DNA of 64,000 nt from Mycobacterium conspicuum (GTDB taxonomy: Bacteria; Actinomycetota; Actinomycetes; Mycobacteriales; Mycobacteriaceae). Both the position numbers and the translations under genes were made by a program. Location: positions 2,976,001 through 3,040,000 of the forward strand of contig NZ_AP022613.1 of the NCBI RefSeq assembly GCF_010730195.1, read 5' to 3'. The notes beneath the pieces are model-generated. The model was not told the DNA's origin. It searched no databases and saw nothing but the letters and a program-made list of their open reading frames with translations. Of this stretch, positions 1-7,756 are shown piece after piece. Every line of letters starts with the position of its first letter. Within the stretch, counting starts at the first letter, position 1.

Positions 1-54
1 CCACACCTTCTTTGGGGGCGCGTCGACGTGGAATCGCACGGTGTAGGACTGCAT
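1..54 (-). CDS. SRPBCC-like protein, 5' fragment cut by window edge
   Basis: Read on the minus strand from an ATG at 54-52, the first 18 codons give MQSYTVRFHVDAPPKKVW before the window ends. The string resembles the first beta strand of SRPBCC/polyketide-cyclase proteins, which often begin with a F-x-V-x-A-P-P-x-x-V-W pattern. The ATG shares one base with the TGA of the upstream nitroreductase gene (TGATG), so the two are probably translationally coupled. The fragment is too short for a firm family call. Confidence 0.5.
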   Translation of the reverse strand, partial: MQSYTVRFHVDAPPKKVW

Positions 55-695
55 CAGCCATCTCCACTCGGTTGTTCCCAGGTGTCCCAGTAAGTGATGC
101 TTTCCGCGGGCGGCCGGGCGGCCGGCCGAAAGTCGGTGCCGATCGTGTAGGCCACCGGGAACAGCGCGGCCTGCGTGACCGTCTCGGGAATGCCGAGCAA
201 TTCGGCCACTTCCTTTTCCTTGAACAGATGCATCGTCGTCCACACCGACCCCAAACCGCGCGAACGAAGCGCCAACAGGAAGCTCCAGCCGGCCGGGATG
301 ATCGACGCCCAGGCCGCCGCGGCGATCCCGAGTTCGGCGCCGTCGATGCGCTGCTCGATGCAGGGGATGACGTGGACCGGGACCTGGGCGAGGGTGTCGG
401 TGAGGCTCATCGCACTCTGGTACACCCGTTGTGTCTGCGGATCCGTCGCGTTCTGTGCGGCGTACGCCAGGTACTGCGCGCCGATGCTGCTGTAGATCTC
501 GGCGATCGCCGCACGCTTGTCGGGATCGGTGACGACGATCCAACGCCAGTCCTGGGTGTTGCTGGCCGTCGGCGCCTGCATGGCCAGCCGGATGCACTCG
601 AGGATGACCTCGCGGCCCACGGGGCGGGTGAGGTCAAGCCGTTTCCGCACGGCCCGCGTCGTGGTGAGCAGTTCGTCGACCGTCGCCAGATCCAT
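54..695 (-). CDS. Nitroreductase-family FMN oxidoreductase
   Basis: A 213-residue protein of the nitroreductase fold, which uses FMN and NAD(P)H to reduce nitro groups, quinones or related electrophiles in the cytoplasm. The N-terminal stretch with TTTRAVRKRLDLTRPV (an R-x-x-R phosphate-binding pattern), then AMQAPTASNTQDWRWIVV (FMN contact), and a late GLGSVWTTMHLF segment are typical. The ATG at 695 was chosen over an upstream extension because an AAAGGAA ribosome site precedes it and family proteins begin just ahead of the R-x-x-R motif. It lies 17 bases after the carboxymuconolactone-decarboxylase-like gene and overlaps the next gene by one base, so the three form an operon. The substrate is unknown. 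Confidence 0.85.
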   Translation of the reverse strand: MDLATVDELLTTTRAVRKRLDLTRPVGREVILECIRLAMQAPTASNTQDWRWIVVTDPDKRAAIAEIYSSIGAQYLAYAAQNATDPQTQRVYQSAMSLTDTLAQVPVHVIPCIEQRIDGAELGIAAAAWASIIPAGWSFLLALRSRGLGSVWTTMHLFKEKEVAELLGIPETVTQAALFPVAYTIGTDFRPAARPPAESITYWDTWEQPSGDG

Positions 696-712
696 GGAGT
701 TCCTTTCGAGTT

Positions 713-1195
713 TCAAATATCGATGGCGCACGACTGGTCGACGCCCAGCACGGTCAGCGACCGGCCCAAGCCGAGGAAAACCGCGACACACAAAGTGAGA
801 TCAAGGATTTCCTCATCCGAGAACACGCCCCGCAGCCGCTCGAAGAACTCGTCGTCCATCGATGCGTGGTCGGTGGCGAAGCGATCGGCGTACTCGATGG
901 CGAGACGCTGCCGCGGCGTGTAGCCGGAGTAGCTGGCGTAGTCCGCGACGTTGTCGTAAAGCTCTTGTGCCACACCGGCATCCAGTACCGAGGGGGCGCG
1001 GAAGCCCGAGCACGCGACGCAGTCGTTGATCTGTGCGATTCGCATCCTCGCCAACTCGCGTTCGTCGGCCGGCAGGATGCTCTGCTGGTATGCGCCCCGG
1101 ATCATCCGCTCGACCATGCCGCCGAGCTGCGGCCGCAGCGTCCAGATCATGGCGGCTTCGCCGCCCGGACCATCCGGTACCTCAAGTCGAGCCAT
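713..1195 (-). CDS. Carboxymuconolactone decarboxylase / AhpD-like protein
   Basis: A 160-residue all-alpha protein of the CMD/AhpD family. The segment RMRIAQINDCVACSGFRA carries the C-x-x-C pair used for peroxidase-type redox chemistry in AhpD-like members. LAIEYADRFATDHASMDDEFF and a following helix complete the fold. It is the first gene of the minus-strand group with the nitroreductase. The C-x-x-C favours an AhpD-like redox role over true decarboxylation of gamma-carboxymuconolactone, but the substrate cannot be read from sequence. A second in-frame Met at residue 16 is an alternative start. Confidence 0.8.
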   Translation of the reverse strand: MARLEVPDGPGGEAAMIWTLRPQLGGMVERMIRGAYQQSILPADERELARMRIAQINDCVACSGFRAPSVLDAGVAQELYDNVADYASYSGYTPRQRLAIEYADRFATDHASMDDEFFERLRGVFSDEEILDLTLCVAVFLGLGRSLTVLGVDQSCAIDI

Positions 1196-1250
1196 TAGCT
1201 GAGGAAACCAGATTCTCGGCTCGACTGTCTAGGTCATCCACCACCGGTAA

Positions 1251-1278
1251 TTGTGCATACGTCGACCCGCGTTATACC
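1251..1278 (+). promoter_or_regulatory. Candidate sigma-A-type promoter for the ligase operon
   Basis: TTGTGC at 1251-1256 and TATACC at 1273-1278 are separated by 16 bases, in the 136-base divergent gap upstream of the GTG start at 1332. This is pattern matching only. Confidence 0.35.
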
Positions 1279-1331
1279 GTCCGAGCTAAGGGCGTTCAGC
1301 GGTGCAGCGCCCCGATCTGGGAGGTCAGGGC

Positions 1332-2030
1332 GTGCTGTTCATGCACGAGGTGCACAAGGTGCGCGGGCGCGCTGAAGACGAATTCGAAGCGGCATTTCGC
1401 GACGGCTGGATGCCCATGCTCGCCGACGGCGACGAGGCCCGGCTGCTCTGGTACACCAACCAGGCGCACGGCAGCGGCCCCGCCTACACCGTGATCACGG
1501 TGACCGCGGTCCGCGACGGCGCGGCATGGGAACGCTTGACCCACCGCGTGCAAAAGGGTGATCTGCGGGACTGGATGCGCGGCCTCGACGAACTCCGCCA
1601 TGAGGTCGACGCCAAGCTGCTGGTGCCGCTACCGTGGTCGCCCCTACCTGAAGTCGTGCTCGAAGACGTGCCCGTCGACGGGCGAGAGCACGAGATGAGC
1701 CTCTACATGGAAGACACCATGTGGCCCTACGAGGACAAGTTCGAGGAATACATCGTCCGCTGCGGCGAGGTGTACGCCAAAAGCCTCGAGGAGCCGACGT
1801 CGATGTTGTCGATGCACGCGGCGTTCCAGCCCGCCCTCGGCAGCCACGTGCGTCGTGAGGTGATCCTGATGCAACGCATCAGCAAGCCGGAGGCCCTGCT
1901 GGATCTGCTCCGGACCCACATCCCCGCCGAATACCGCGCCCCCGGGACTTGGATGCACGATGCCCTGGATCTGCGCGATCAGTGGACCTCCCGGTTGCTG
2001 CGGACGTCCGAGTGGTCTCCGCTGTTTTAA
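1332..2030 (+). CDS. Conserved protein of unknown function, paralogue A (possibly NIPSNAP/dimeric alpha-beta barrel)
   Basis: A 232-residue cytoplasmic protein with no signal peptide. Roughly half its residues match the gene at 3473-4186 along the full length. Shared blocks include EFEAA-(FY)-R-(DE)-GWMP near the N terminus, ARLLWY, DGAAWERL, WMR-x-LD-x-LRH, and a C-terminal RDQW-x-SRLLRTS-x-WSPL ending. The N-terminal half looks like a NIPSNAP or other dimeric alpha-beta barrel unit, which is a weak inference. The GTG at 1332 was chosen because a GGGAGG site sits seven bases upstream and it aligns with the paralogue's start. Its end overlaps the ligase gene by 19 bases, so the two are co-expressed. 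Confidence 0.75.
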   Translation: MLFMHEVHKVRGRAEDEFEAAFRDGWMPMLADGDEARLLWYTNQAHGSGPAYTVITVTAVRDGAAWERLTHRVQKGDLRDWMRGLDELRHEVDAKLLVPLPWSPLPEVVLEDVPVDGREHEMSLYMEDTMWPYEDKFEEYIVRCGEVYAKSLEEPTSMLSMHAAFQPALGSHVRREVILMQRISKPEALLDLLRTHIPAEYRAPGTWMHDALDLRDQWTSRLLRTSEWSPLF

Positions 2031-3457
2031 GCCTCGAGGCCGCCGCCGCAAGCGATCCCACCCGGACCGCTCTGATCGTCGACGGGTGCTCGGTGAGTTA
2101 CGGCGATCTCGCGGCGACCGTCCGGCAGTGCGCGGCGGCTCTGGCCGCGCGCGGCGTGGTGGCCGGCGACCGGGTCGCCGTCGTGGATGGCGGCAGCCGG
2201 CTATCGATCGCGGCACTGTTCGCGGCCGCACGCCTCGGCGCCGCGGCGGCGCTGATGAACCCGGCCCTGACGCCGCCGGAACTGAAGGGGCTGTTGAAGA
2301 ACGCCGGCTGTGCGGGGGTCGGCGTCGCGGGACAGGCCTATGCCGACCGGCTGCGCGACGCGGGGGCGACCACCGTTGTCACGGACAGCGATTTGGCCGG
2401 CGACTCGCCCCCGGTGCCCGAGGTGAGCGAAATCCCCGACACCGCAGACGCTTTGATCCTGTTCACCAGCGGCACCACCGGACTCCCCAAAGCGGTCAGC
2501 ATCACCAGCGGCCAACTGAGCGCGCGGGTCGGGGGGATGTCGGCGCCGTTTCGCGCGGACGCCACACCAACGGTCGGGATGATGTGCGTCCCGTTCTTCC
2601 ACGTCGGCGGTTCCCTGGGCGTGCTCGGCAGCCTCTATGCGGGCAACACCTTGGTGGTACAGACCCGCTTCGACGCCGGCGAGTGGCTACGGCTGGTGTC
2701 CGCGCACCGGATCACCATGACCTTCATGGTGCCGACCATGCTGCAACGCATCCTTGATCATCCCGACTTCGCCGACACGGATCTCACGTCGTTGGTGGCC
2801 ATCGCCTACGGCGCCGCCGCCGCGCCGATCGCGTTGGTGCGGCGGGCAATGGACGCGCTGCCAAACGTGGCTTTTACCAACGTGTTTGGTCAGACCGAGA
2901 CGCTCGGCGCGTACACCACGCTGCTGCCCGCCGATCACCGCGATCCCGCCCGGGCGGGATCCGTCGGCCGGCCGCTACCCGGGGTTGAGGTTCGGGTGGT
3001 CGACCCCGCGACCGGCGAGGACGTCGCGCCCGGGACCGTCGGCGAGCTGTGGGTGCACACCGCACAGAACGTCATGGGTGGTTGGCTGCACACCGGCGAC
3101 CTGGGCCGCCAGGACGCCGACGGCTACATCTTTCCCAGCGGCCGGCTCAGCGACACCATCAACCGCGGGGGAGAGAAGTTCGGGCCGATCGAGGTGGAGG
3201 AGGCGCTGCGTTCCCATCGGTCGGTCACCGACGTCGCGGTCGCGGGGATCGCCGACGACGAACTCGGCCAGCGGGTCGGCGCCGCGGTGGTGGCCAGCGC
3301 TCCGGTCACGCTCGACGAACTGCGCTCGCATTGCCGCGAGCTGATCGCCTACTTCAAGCTGCCGGAGCGGCTGGCGATCGTCGACCAGATTCCATACAGC
3401 GACACCGGCAAGGTCAGCCGCCGCCAGATCGCCGCGCTGATCGCCGAGCACGCCTGA
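2012..3457 (+). CDS. Acyl-CoA/acyl-AMP synthetase (class I adenylate-forming enzyme)
   Basis: A roughly 481-residue ANL-superfamily ligase that activates a carboxylate with ATP, normally to a CoA thioester. Visible motifs are the P-loop ILFTSGTTGLPKAV, the Y-G-A-A-A-A-P box, NVFGQTETLGAYTT, the hinge region GWLHTGDLGRQDADGYIF, and the C-terminal lysine in YSDTGKVSRRQ. The family is usually about 500 residues. An upstream ATG at 1949 would overlap paralogue A by 82 bases, so the GTG at 2012 is preferred, though its ribosome site is weak. It sits between the two paralogous unknown proteins, which suggests they act on the acid it activates or on the product. The substrate is unknown. Confidence 0.85.
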   Translation: MVSAVLSLEAAAASDPTRTALIVDGCSVSYGDLAATVRQCAAALAARGVVAGDRVAVVDGGSRLSIAALFAAARLGAAAALMNPALTPPELKGLLKNAGCAGVGVAGQAYADRLRDAGATTVVTDSDLAGDSPPVPEVSEIPDTADALILFTSGTTGLPKAVSITSGQLSARVGGMSAPFRADATPTVGMMCVPFFHVGGSLGVLGSLYAGNTLVVQTRFDAGEWLRLVSAHRITMTFMVPTMLQRILDHPDFADTDLTSLVAIAYGAAAAPIALVRRAMDALPNVAFTNVFGQTETLGAYTTLLPADHRDPARAGSVGRPLPGVEVRVVDPATGEDVAPGTVGELWVHTAQNVMGGWLHTGDLGRQDADGYIFPSGRLSDTINRGGEKFGPIEVEEALRSHRSVTDVAVAGIADDELGQRVGAAVVASAPVTLDELRSHCRELIAYFKLPERLAIVDQIPYSDTGKVSRRQIAALIAEHA

Positions 3458-3472
3458 AACGTAGGAGTAGCA

Positions 3473-4186
3473 ATGCTTTTCCTTCACGAGACCCACCAGG
3501 TGGTCGGTGCGCGCGAGGAAGAATTCGAGGCCGCCTACCGCGAGGGCTGGATGCCTACCCTCGCCGAGGGGGACGACGCGCGGCTGCTTTGGTATGCGAA
3601 CCATGCTCACGGCTCCGGGGTTTCCTACAACGTCGTCACCGTCACCGCAATCGCCGACGGCGCCGCCTGGGAGCGGCTCGATCGCCGGGTGCGGAGCGGG
3701 GATCTCAACCCGTGGATGCGCGAGCTGGATCACCTGCGCCACGACGTGACGGGGAAGTTGCTGCTTCCGGTCGAGTGGTCACCGTTGCAGACCGTCGACC
3801 TGGCCGCGGTGCCCACCGATGGTGCGACACATCCGCTGAGCCTGTTCATGGAGGACACCGGCTGGCCGCACGCTCCGCTCGATTACTACATCCGGATGTG
3901 GGACGAAATCTATTACCGGGTGCTGTCCAAGGCCCCCAGGGAGATGCGCATCCTCGATATCCAGGCGTGCTTTCAGGTCGCGCACGGCAGCTACCGGCGT
4001 CGAGAAGCGATGCTGTGGCAAAAGATTGAGGAAGTCAACGACTACGCCGCGCTCGTTCGCCTACTGACCACCGAGACCGCGCCCGAACACCGGCAGCCCG
4101 GCAGCTACATGGTCGAGGCGCTGAAATACCGTGACCAATGGGAGAGCCGGCTGCTTCGGACGTCGAACTGGTCACCGCTCTACTGA
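3473..4186 (+). CDS. Conserved protein of unknown function, paralogue B
   Basis: A 237-residue paralogue of the protein at 1332-2030, with the same EFEAAYREGWMP, ARLLWYANHAHGSG and C-terminal RDQW-E-SRLLRTS-N-WSPLY blocks. The ATG follows an AGGAG site 15 bases after the ligase stop, so the order is paralogue A, ligase, paralogue B in one operon. The two copies have diverged most in the middle third, which suggests different ligands or a heteromer rather than a recent duplication. No catalytic motif is recognised. Its last seven bases overlap the convergent nitronate monooxygenase gene. Confidence 0.75.
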   Translation: MLFLHETHQVVGAREEEFEAAYREGWMPTLAEGDDARLLWYANHAHGSGVSYNVVTVTAIADGAAWERLDRRVRSGDLNPWMRELDHLRHDVTGKLLLPVEWSPLQTVDLAAVPTDGATHPLSLFMEDTGWPHAPLDYYIRMWDEIYYRVLSKAPREMRILDIQACFQVAHGSYRRREAMLWQKIEEVNDYAALVRLLTTETAPEHRQPGSYMVEALKYRDQWESRLLRTSNWSPLY

Positions 4187-5145
4187 GCGCGGTTCAGGAT
4201 TCGCGCCGCGTCGCGGACCATCTCGTGCACGATGTCGGCGGCTGGGCGGACGTCGCGAATGCCACCCACGCCCTCGCCGACAAGCACGGCGGCGGTGTCG
4301 AAGTCCTCTGCGGCCGTGGCCTTTTGGAAGGTGTCCACCGCGTCGGGCAACGACGCCGAAAGTTGATCTTCGTTTCCGTGCCAGGTGTCGAGGAAGGCGT
4401 TTCCCAGCGCCCGCGCGTTGTACTCGGTGGGCCAATCCAGTTGTCGCACAATGTCATACACCCGGGTGCGAAGCGTGTCGTCGCCGCTGGCCTCGATGGC
4501 CCGTTCGTGCGCGCGCGGCGACACCAACGCTTCCTGGGACGCCCAAAATCTGGTGCCCACCAAGACCCCGTCGGCGCCGAGTGCGAGCGCCGCGGCCAGC
4601 CCCCGACCATCGCCGACGCCCCCGGCCGCCACCACCACCGTCTCCGGCGAGCGTTCGGCGACGAGGTCGACGACGTCGGGCACCAGCGTGAAGGTCGAGC
4701 GCACCGTCATGCCGTGGCCGCCCGCCTCGCCGCCCTGCGCGACGATGACGTCCGCGCCGGCGTCCAGCGCCCGTCGTGCGTGCTCGAGGTTTTGCACCTG
4801 TGCCGTCAGCGGAATGCCGGCCGCCTGGATGCGCTCGGCAAACGGCGCTAGCTCACCGAACGACAACATGATCGTCGCCGGTTGCTGCGCCACTACCACG
4901 TCGAGCAGCCCCGGGTCGCGGGCCAGCCTCCAGGTGATGAACCCGAATCCGACTCGTGCGCCGCCGAGTTGGCCGATTTGCGACCGCAACCATTCGGCGT
5001 CCCCGTAACCACCGCCGATCAGACCCAGGCCGCCCGCTGCGCTCACCGCCGCGGCCAGGCTAGCCCCCGATATCCCCGCCATCGGCGCAAGCAGGATCGG
5101 GTGTTCGATCCCGAGGAATGTGGTCAGGCGGGTATCCAGTGTCAT
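4180..5145 (-). CDS. Nitronate monooxygenase (2-nitropropane dioxygenase family)
   Basis: A 321-residue FMN TIM-barrel protein. The N-terminal GIEHPILLAPMAGISG block, the mid-barrel VIVAQGGEAGGHG loop (family catalytic His region) and AAGGVGDGRGLAAALALGADGVLVGTRF (FMN phosphate site) are diagnostic. Such enzymes oxidise alkyl nitronates such as propionate 3-nitronate using O2, although many members have unknown natural substrates. The ATG at 5145 was chosen because it begins just before the conserved TIM-barrel start and overlaps the tautomerase stop in an ATGA. It is co-transcribed with the tautomerase and may be controlled by the adjacent LysR gene. Confidence 0.88.
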   Translation of the reverse strand: MTLDTRLTTFLGIEHPILLAPMAGISGASLAAAVSAAGGLGLIGGGYGDAEWLRSQIGQLGGARVGFGFITWRLARDPGLLDVVVAQQPATIMLSFGELAPFAERIQAAGIPLTAQVQNLEHARRALDAGADVIVAQGGEAGGHGMTVRSTFTLVPDVVDLVAERSPETVVVAAGGVGDGRGLAAALALGADGVLVGTRFWASQEALVSPRAHERAIEASGDDTLRTRVYDIVRQLDWPTEYNARALGNAFLDTWHGNEDQLSASLPDAVDTFQKATAAEDFDTAAVLVGEGVGGIRDVRPAADIVHEMVRDAARILNRAQ

Positions 5146-5534
5146 TTCAGCGCTCCCGTCAGAAACTGTGCGCGCCCGTGGCCGAAAGACCAGTCCTCGT
5201 CGCCGTTTTCGGTGATCGATACGATCAGGTCTGCCGGGTCCGTCCCGCACCGTTCGGCGAGATTGGACGCGAGCAGTTCATAGAACTTTTCCTTCGCCTC
5301 GCGGGTGCGTCGCCGGCTCACCACGTGCACCACCACCAACCGCGATGAGCGCTCGATGCCCAGACCGGTATCCCAGGCGACGATCTCGTGGGCCGGATGG
5401 GTGCGCACCACCTGGTAGCGGTCGCGCAGCGGGACCCCGAACGCGTCGACCACCGCGTCGTGGATTGCGTCCAGCAGTTCCGTGACCTCGGCCGGCGTGC
5501 GACCCTCGATGAGGTCGATGTACAGCAGCGGCAT
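5142..5534 (-). CDS. Tautomerase-superfamily (4-oxalocrotonate tautomerase-like) enzyme
   Basis: A 130-residue protein that begins Met-Pro-Leu, leaving Pro1 as the catalytic base after Met removal, as in the tautomerase superfamily. Two beta-alpha-beta halves are visible: IDLIEGRTPAEV with its helix, and RLVVVHVVSRRRTREAKEKFYELL. The length fits the fused 4-OT or MIF-like class rather than the 60-residue 4-OT. The ATG at 5534 is backed by a GGGAGG site and by the required Pro2. It is the first gene of a two-gene operon with the nitronate monooxygenase and divergent from the LysR gene. It could be a tautomerase, dehalogenase or cis-3-chloroacrylate-type hydratase. Confidence 0.82.
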   Translation of the reverse strand: MPLLYIDLIEGRTPAEVTELLDAIHDAVVDAFGVPLRDRYQVVRTHPAHEIVAWDTGLGIERSSRLVVVHVVSRRRTREAKEKFYELLASNLAERCGTDPADLIVSITENGDEDWSFGHGRAQFLTGALK

Positions 5535-5626
5535 TTTGCCTCCCTTCCGTTGTCGTTGCAACCGACGTTAGGTCCACGGAAATCCCCGGTGAAATGCCTG
5601 CTGTAATGCATCTATGCTTGTCACGC

Positions 5627-6529
5627 ATGAACGGGTTTGCGGGTAACCGCGTCGAGCTGCGCCACCTGCGGGTGTTCGAGGCGGTCGCGCGACTCAAGTC
5701 GTTCACCCTCGCCGCCGACGAGCTGAGCATTACCCAGCCCGCGCTGAGCCGCACCATTCAGCAGTTGGAAGACGCCCTCGGTGTGGCGCTGCTGGACCGC
5801 AGTTCGCGCCACGTCGAGACCACGAAGGCCGGACAGCGGTTCCTCGACCACGTCGAACGTGTGCTGGCCGAGCTGGAGCGCGGTTTCGCCGCCGTGCGAC
5901 GCCAGGCCAGCCTCCGGCTGGGCTTCAGTTGGCTGTTGCCCGACCCGTGGGCGCAGGACACCGTGGCACGGTTCGAGCGCGCCACCGGGACGCGGGTCAG
6001 TTTGGTCCGCACCGACGATGCGCTGACCGGCGTGCAGCAAGGCAAGGTCGACATCGCCGTGGTGCGCGGGCACGTCGCGTCCACCGCCGTACAGGTTGTG
6101 CACCTGTTCGACGAGTCACGGGTGGCGGTGTGTTCGGTTCACTCGCGCCTAGCCGGCAGGGCCGAATTGGACTGGGCCGAGGTGCCGCGGTGGCCGCTGG
6201 TGGTCAACACCGCCAGCGGCACCACCGGGCCGTGGTCGTGGCCCGAAGGCGAAGGGCCGCAAACCGTGGTCGAGACAACGAATTTCGACGAGTGGCTGGA
6301 ATCGGTGGCCGCCGACCGCGGCATCGGCGTAATTCCCGATGTGGCGATGAGGCGCAACATCCACCCGGGCGTGAAGTTCATCGCGCTGCGCAACGCACCG
6401 GCCAGTCCGGTCGGGCTGGCGTATCTGCCGCGCCCCCGAAATGCCGTGCTGCGCCGCTTCGTCGAGGCAGCGGTGGAAAGCGCCGCGCGTCCCATGCGGC
6501 CAGCAGACGCAAAAGTCCCCAATCACTAA
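5627..6529 (+). CDS. LysR-family transcriptional regulator
   Basis: A roughly 300-residue LysR protein. The N-terminal winged helix VELRHLRVFEAVARLKSF, then LSITQPALSRTIQQLEDALG and GVALLDR, is textbook. It is followed by a periplasmic-binding-protein-like effector domain. The ATG at 5627 gives the usual family length; in-frame ATGs at 5594 and 5606 are alternatives and none has a clear ribosome site. It is divergent from the tautomerase-nitronate monooxygenase pair across 92 bases, the classic LysR arrangement, so it probably regulates that pair and itself. Its stop lies in the loop of a terminator hairpin shared with the converging hydrolase gene. Confidence 0.9.
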   Translation: MNGFAGNRVELRHLRVFEAVARLKSFTLAADELSITQPALSRTIQQLEDALGVALLDRSSRHVETTKAGQRFLDHVERVLAELERGFAAVRRQASLRLGFSWLLPDPWAQDTVARFERATGTRVSLVRTDDALTGVQQGKVDIAVVRGHVASTAVQVVHLFDESRVAVCSVHSRLAGRAELDWAEVPRWPLVVNTASGTTGPWSWPEGEGPQTVVETTNFDEWLESVAADRGIGVIPDVAMRRNIHPGVKFIALRNAPASPVGLAYLPRPRNAVLRRFVEAAVESAARPMRPADAKVPNH

Positions 6530-6545
6530 CGAAACTGGGGACTTT
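6512..6545. terminator. Bidirectional hairpin with both stop codons in its loop
   Basis: AAAGTCCCCA at 6512-6521 and TGGGGACTTT at 6536-6545 are perfect 10-base arms around a 14-base loop. The loop contains the TAA of the LysR gene and the stop of the converging alpha/beta hydrolase. On each strand the stem ends in a short T run, so it can serve as a terminator for both genes. Confidence 0.7.
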
Positions 6546-7341
6546 CGCGCCGGCTCGCCGAGTCTAAAAACGGCTCGGCGACGGCGAGAAACCCCTGCGG
6601 GTCGGACGAGAAGACCACGTGGCCGGTGTCGAGGATCTCGAATCGGGAGCCACGGATGACGTCGTGCGCTATCCGCCCGGAGCTCAGCGGTATCGCGATG
6701 TCGCGCTTGCCCCAGACGATGAGCGTGGGCGCCGACAGCCCGGCGGCGCGGCTGCGTAGGTCGTGCTCGGGGGTGGCGAAGCTTCGCCACAACCCCGTGG
6801 CGGTCCGGACGCCGTCGTCGGTCCGTGCCCGGGCGATCGTGCGCTCGGCGATGGCGCGGTCGCTGTCGGTCCGGGCCTTCATGTAGCCACGGACGAACAG
6901 GGGAGCGGCGCGCCACATCGCGGGCACGCTCATAATCCGGCAGAACGTGCGCGACACGGCATTGAGCGGAACGAAGCCGCCGGTGTTGACCAGGATCAAA
7001 CCCGCAACGAACTCCGGACGGGTGATCGCCAACCGTGCGGCGGCGAACCCGCCCACCGAGTTGCCGATCAACACCGCGCGCGACAAACCCAGGCCGTCGA
7101 CGACGTCTTCGAGCACATCGGCGAACAGCGGCGCGGTCGGCTCCATGGCGGCGTCCAGCGGATCCGAATCCCCATGGCCGGGCCAGTCCACCGCAATGGT
7201 GCGGTAGCGCCGGGCCAGCGTATCGACGATGGGGTCGTAGTCGTGTCGGTCGTGCAGCGTCGCGTGCAGCAGCAAAACCGTTGGACCACTGCCCGATTCG
7301 CGATAGGCGACGCGGCCGGCGCGGGTTTGGATGGTGGTCAT
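6526..7341 (-). CDS. Alpha/beta-fold hydrolase
   Basis: A 271-residue alpha/beta hydrolase. Visible elements are VLLLHATLHDRHDYDPIV (HG-like oxyanion strand, here HATLHD), DWPGHGDSD, the nucleophile elbow LIGNSVGGFAAA (G-N-S-V-G with the catalytic Ser), a late Asp in LIVWGKRDIAIPL, and the His in LDTGHVVFSSDP. The ATG at 7341 was preferred over a long upstream extension because the core fold begins at once and the operator lies just upstream. It is divergent from the DUF962-TetR operon across a 30-base inverted repeat and is a likely target of that TetR. The substrate is unknown; an ester or a meta-cleavage product is possible. Confidence 0.88.
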   Translation of the reverse strand: MTTIQTRAGRVAYRESGSGPTVLLLHATLHDRHDYDPIVDTLARRYRTIAVDWPGHGDSDPLDAAMEPTAPLFADVLEDVVDGLGLSRAVLIGNSVGGFAAARLAITRPEFVAGLILVNTGGFVPLNAVSRTFCRIMSVPAMWRAAPLFVRGYMKARTDSDRAIAERTIARARTDDGVRTATGLWRSFATPEHDLRSRAAGLSAPTLIVWGKRDIAIPLSSGRIAHDVIRGSRFEILDTGHVVFSSDPQGFLAVAEPFLDSASRRESPQFR

Positions 7342-7354
7342 GGGTCCCCTTTCC

Positions 7355-7384
7355 AGGCGTTGACCGACTGGTCGGTCAACGCCT
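7355..7384. promoter_or_regulatory. TetR-type operator, perfect 14-base inverted repeat
   Basis: Arms AGGCGTTGACCGAC (7355-7368) and GTCGGTCAACGCCT (7371-7384) are exact reverse complements around a TG spacer. It sits in the 85-base gap between the divergent hydrolase and DUF962-TetR operon. The core TTGACCGAC/GTCGGTCAA resembles common mycobacterial TetR operators. The TetR encoded at 7753-8298 is the obvious ligand. Confidence 0.85.
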
Positions 7385-7426
7385 ACGCTACAACGGGAGA
7401 CACGCGCCGACAAGGAGGACTCCGCG

Positions 7427-7756
7427 ATGCCACCAGCCCCGCCGCCGGATGCCCCATTTGCCGACAAGATGGCCTACTACCGCAGCCAGCACACCTCGAA
7501 GGGGGTGCGGGCGACCCATCTGATCGGCACGCCGATCATCGCGGCCGGCATGCCGCTGCTGTTCGCCAAGCCGAAGGTGGGCGCCACGATGTTCATCGGA
7601 GGCTGGGCCATGCAGATCGTCGGCCACCGACTGTTCGAGAAGAACCTGCCCTCCACGCACAAGGGATGGATCACGTATCAACTGACCGGGGTGATCCACG
7701 TGTGCGAGCAGTACGGCGAGATGCTGGCGCGACGCAGCAGGCGCAGGGCCGCGTGA
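7427..7756 (+). CDS. DUF962 / Mpo1-like membrane-associated protein
   Basis: A 109-residue protein resembling the DUF962 (YGL010w/Mpo1-like) family. MAYYRSQHTSKGVRATHLIG, a hydrophobic central hairpin, and GHRLFEKNLPSTHKG are characteristic; histidines in those blocks match the metal ligands of Mpo1-type 2-hydroxy fatty acid dioxygenases. Two hydrophobic segments suggest membrane association. An AAGGAGG site precedes the ATG. The stop overlaps the TetR GTG in a GTGA, giving translational coupling with its likely regulator. A role in fatty-acid alpha-oxidation is inferred only from the family. Confidence 0.75.
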   Translation: MPPAPPPDAPFADKMAYYRSQHTSKGVRATHLIGTPIIAAGMPLLFAKPKVGATMFIGGWAMQIVGHRLFEKNLPSTHKGWITYQLTGVIHVCEQYGEMLARRSRRRAA

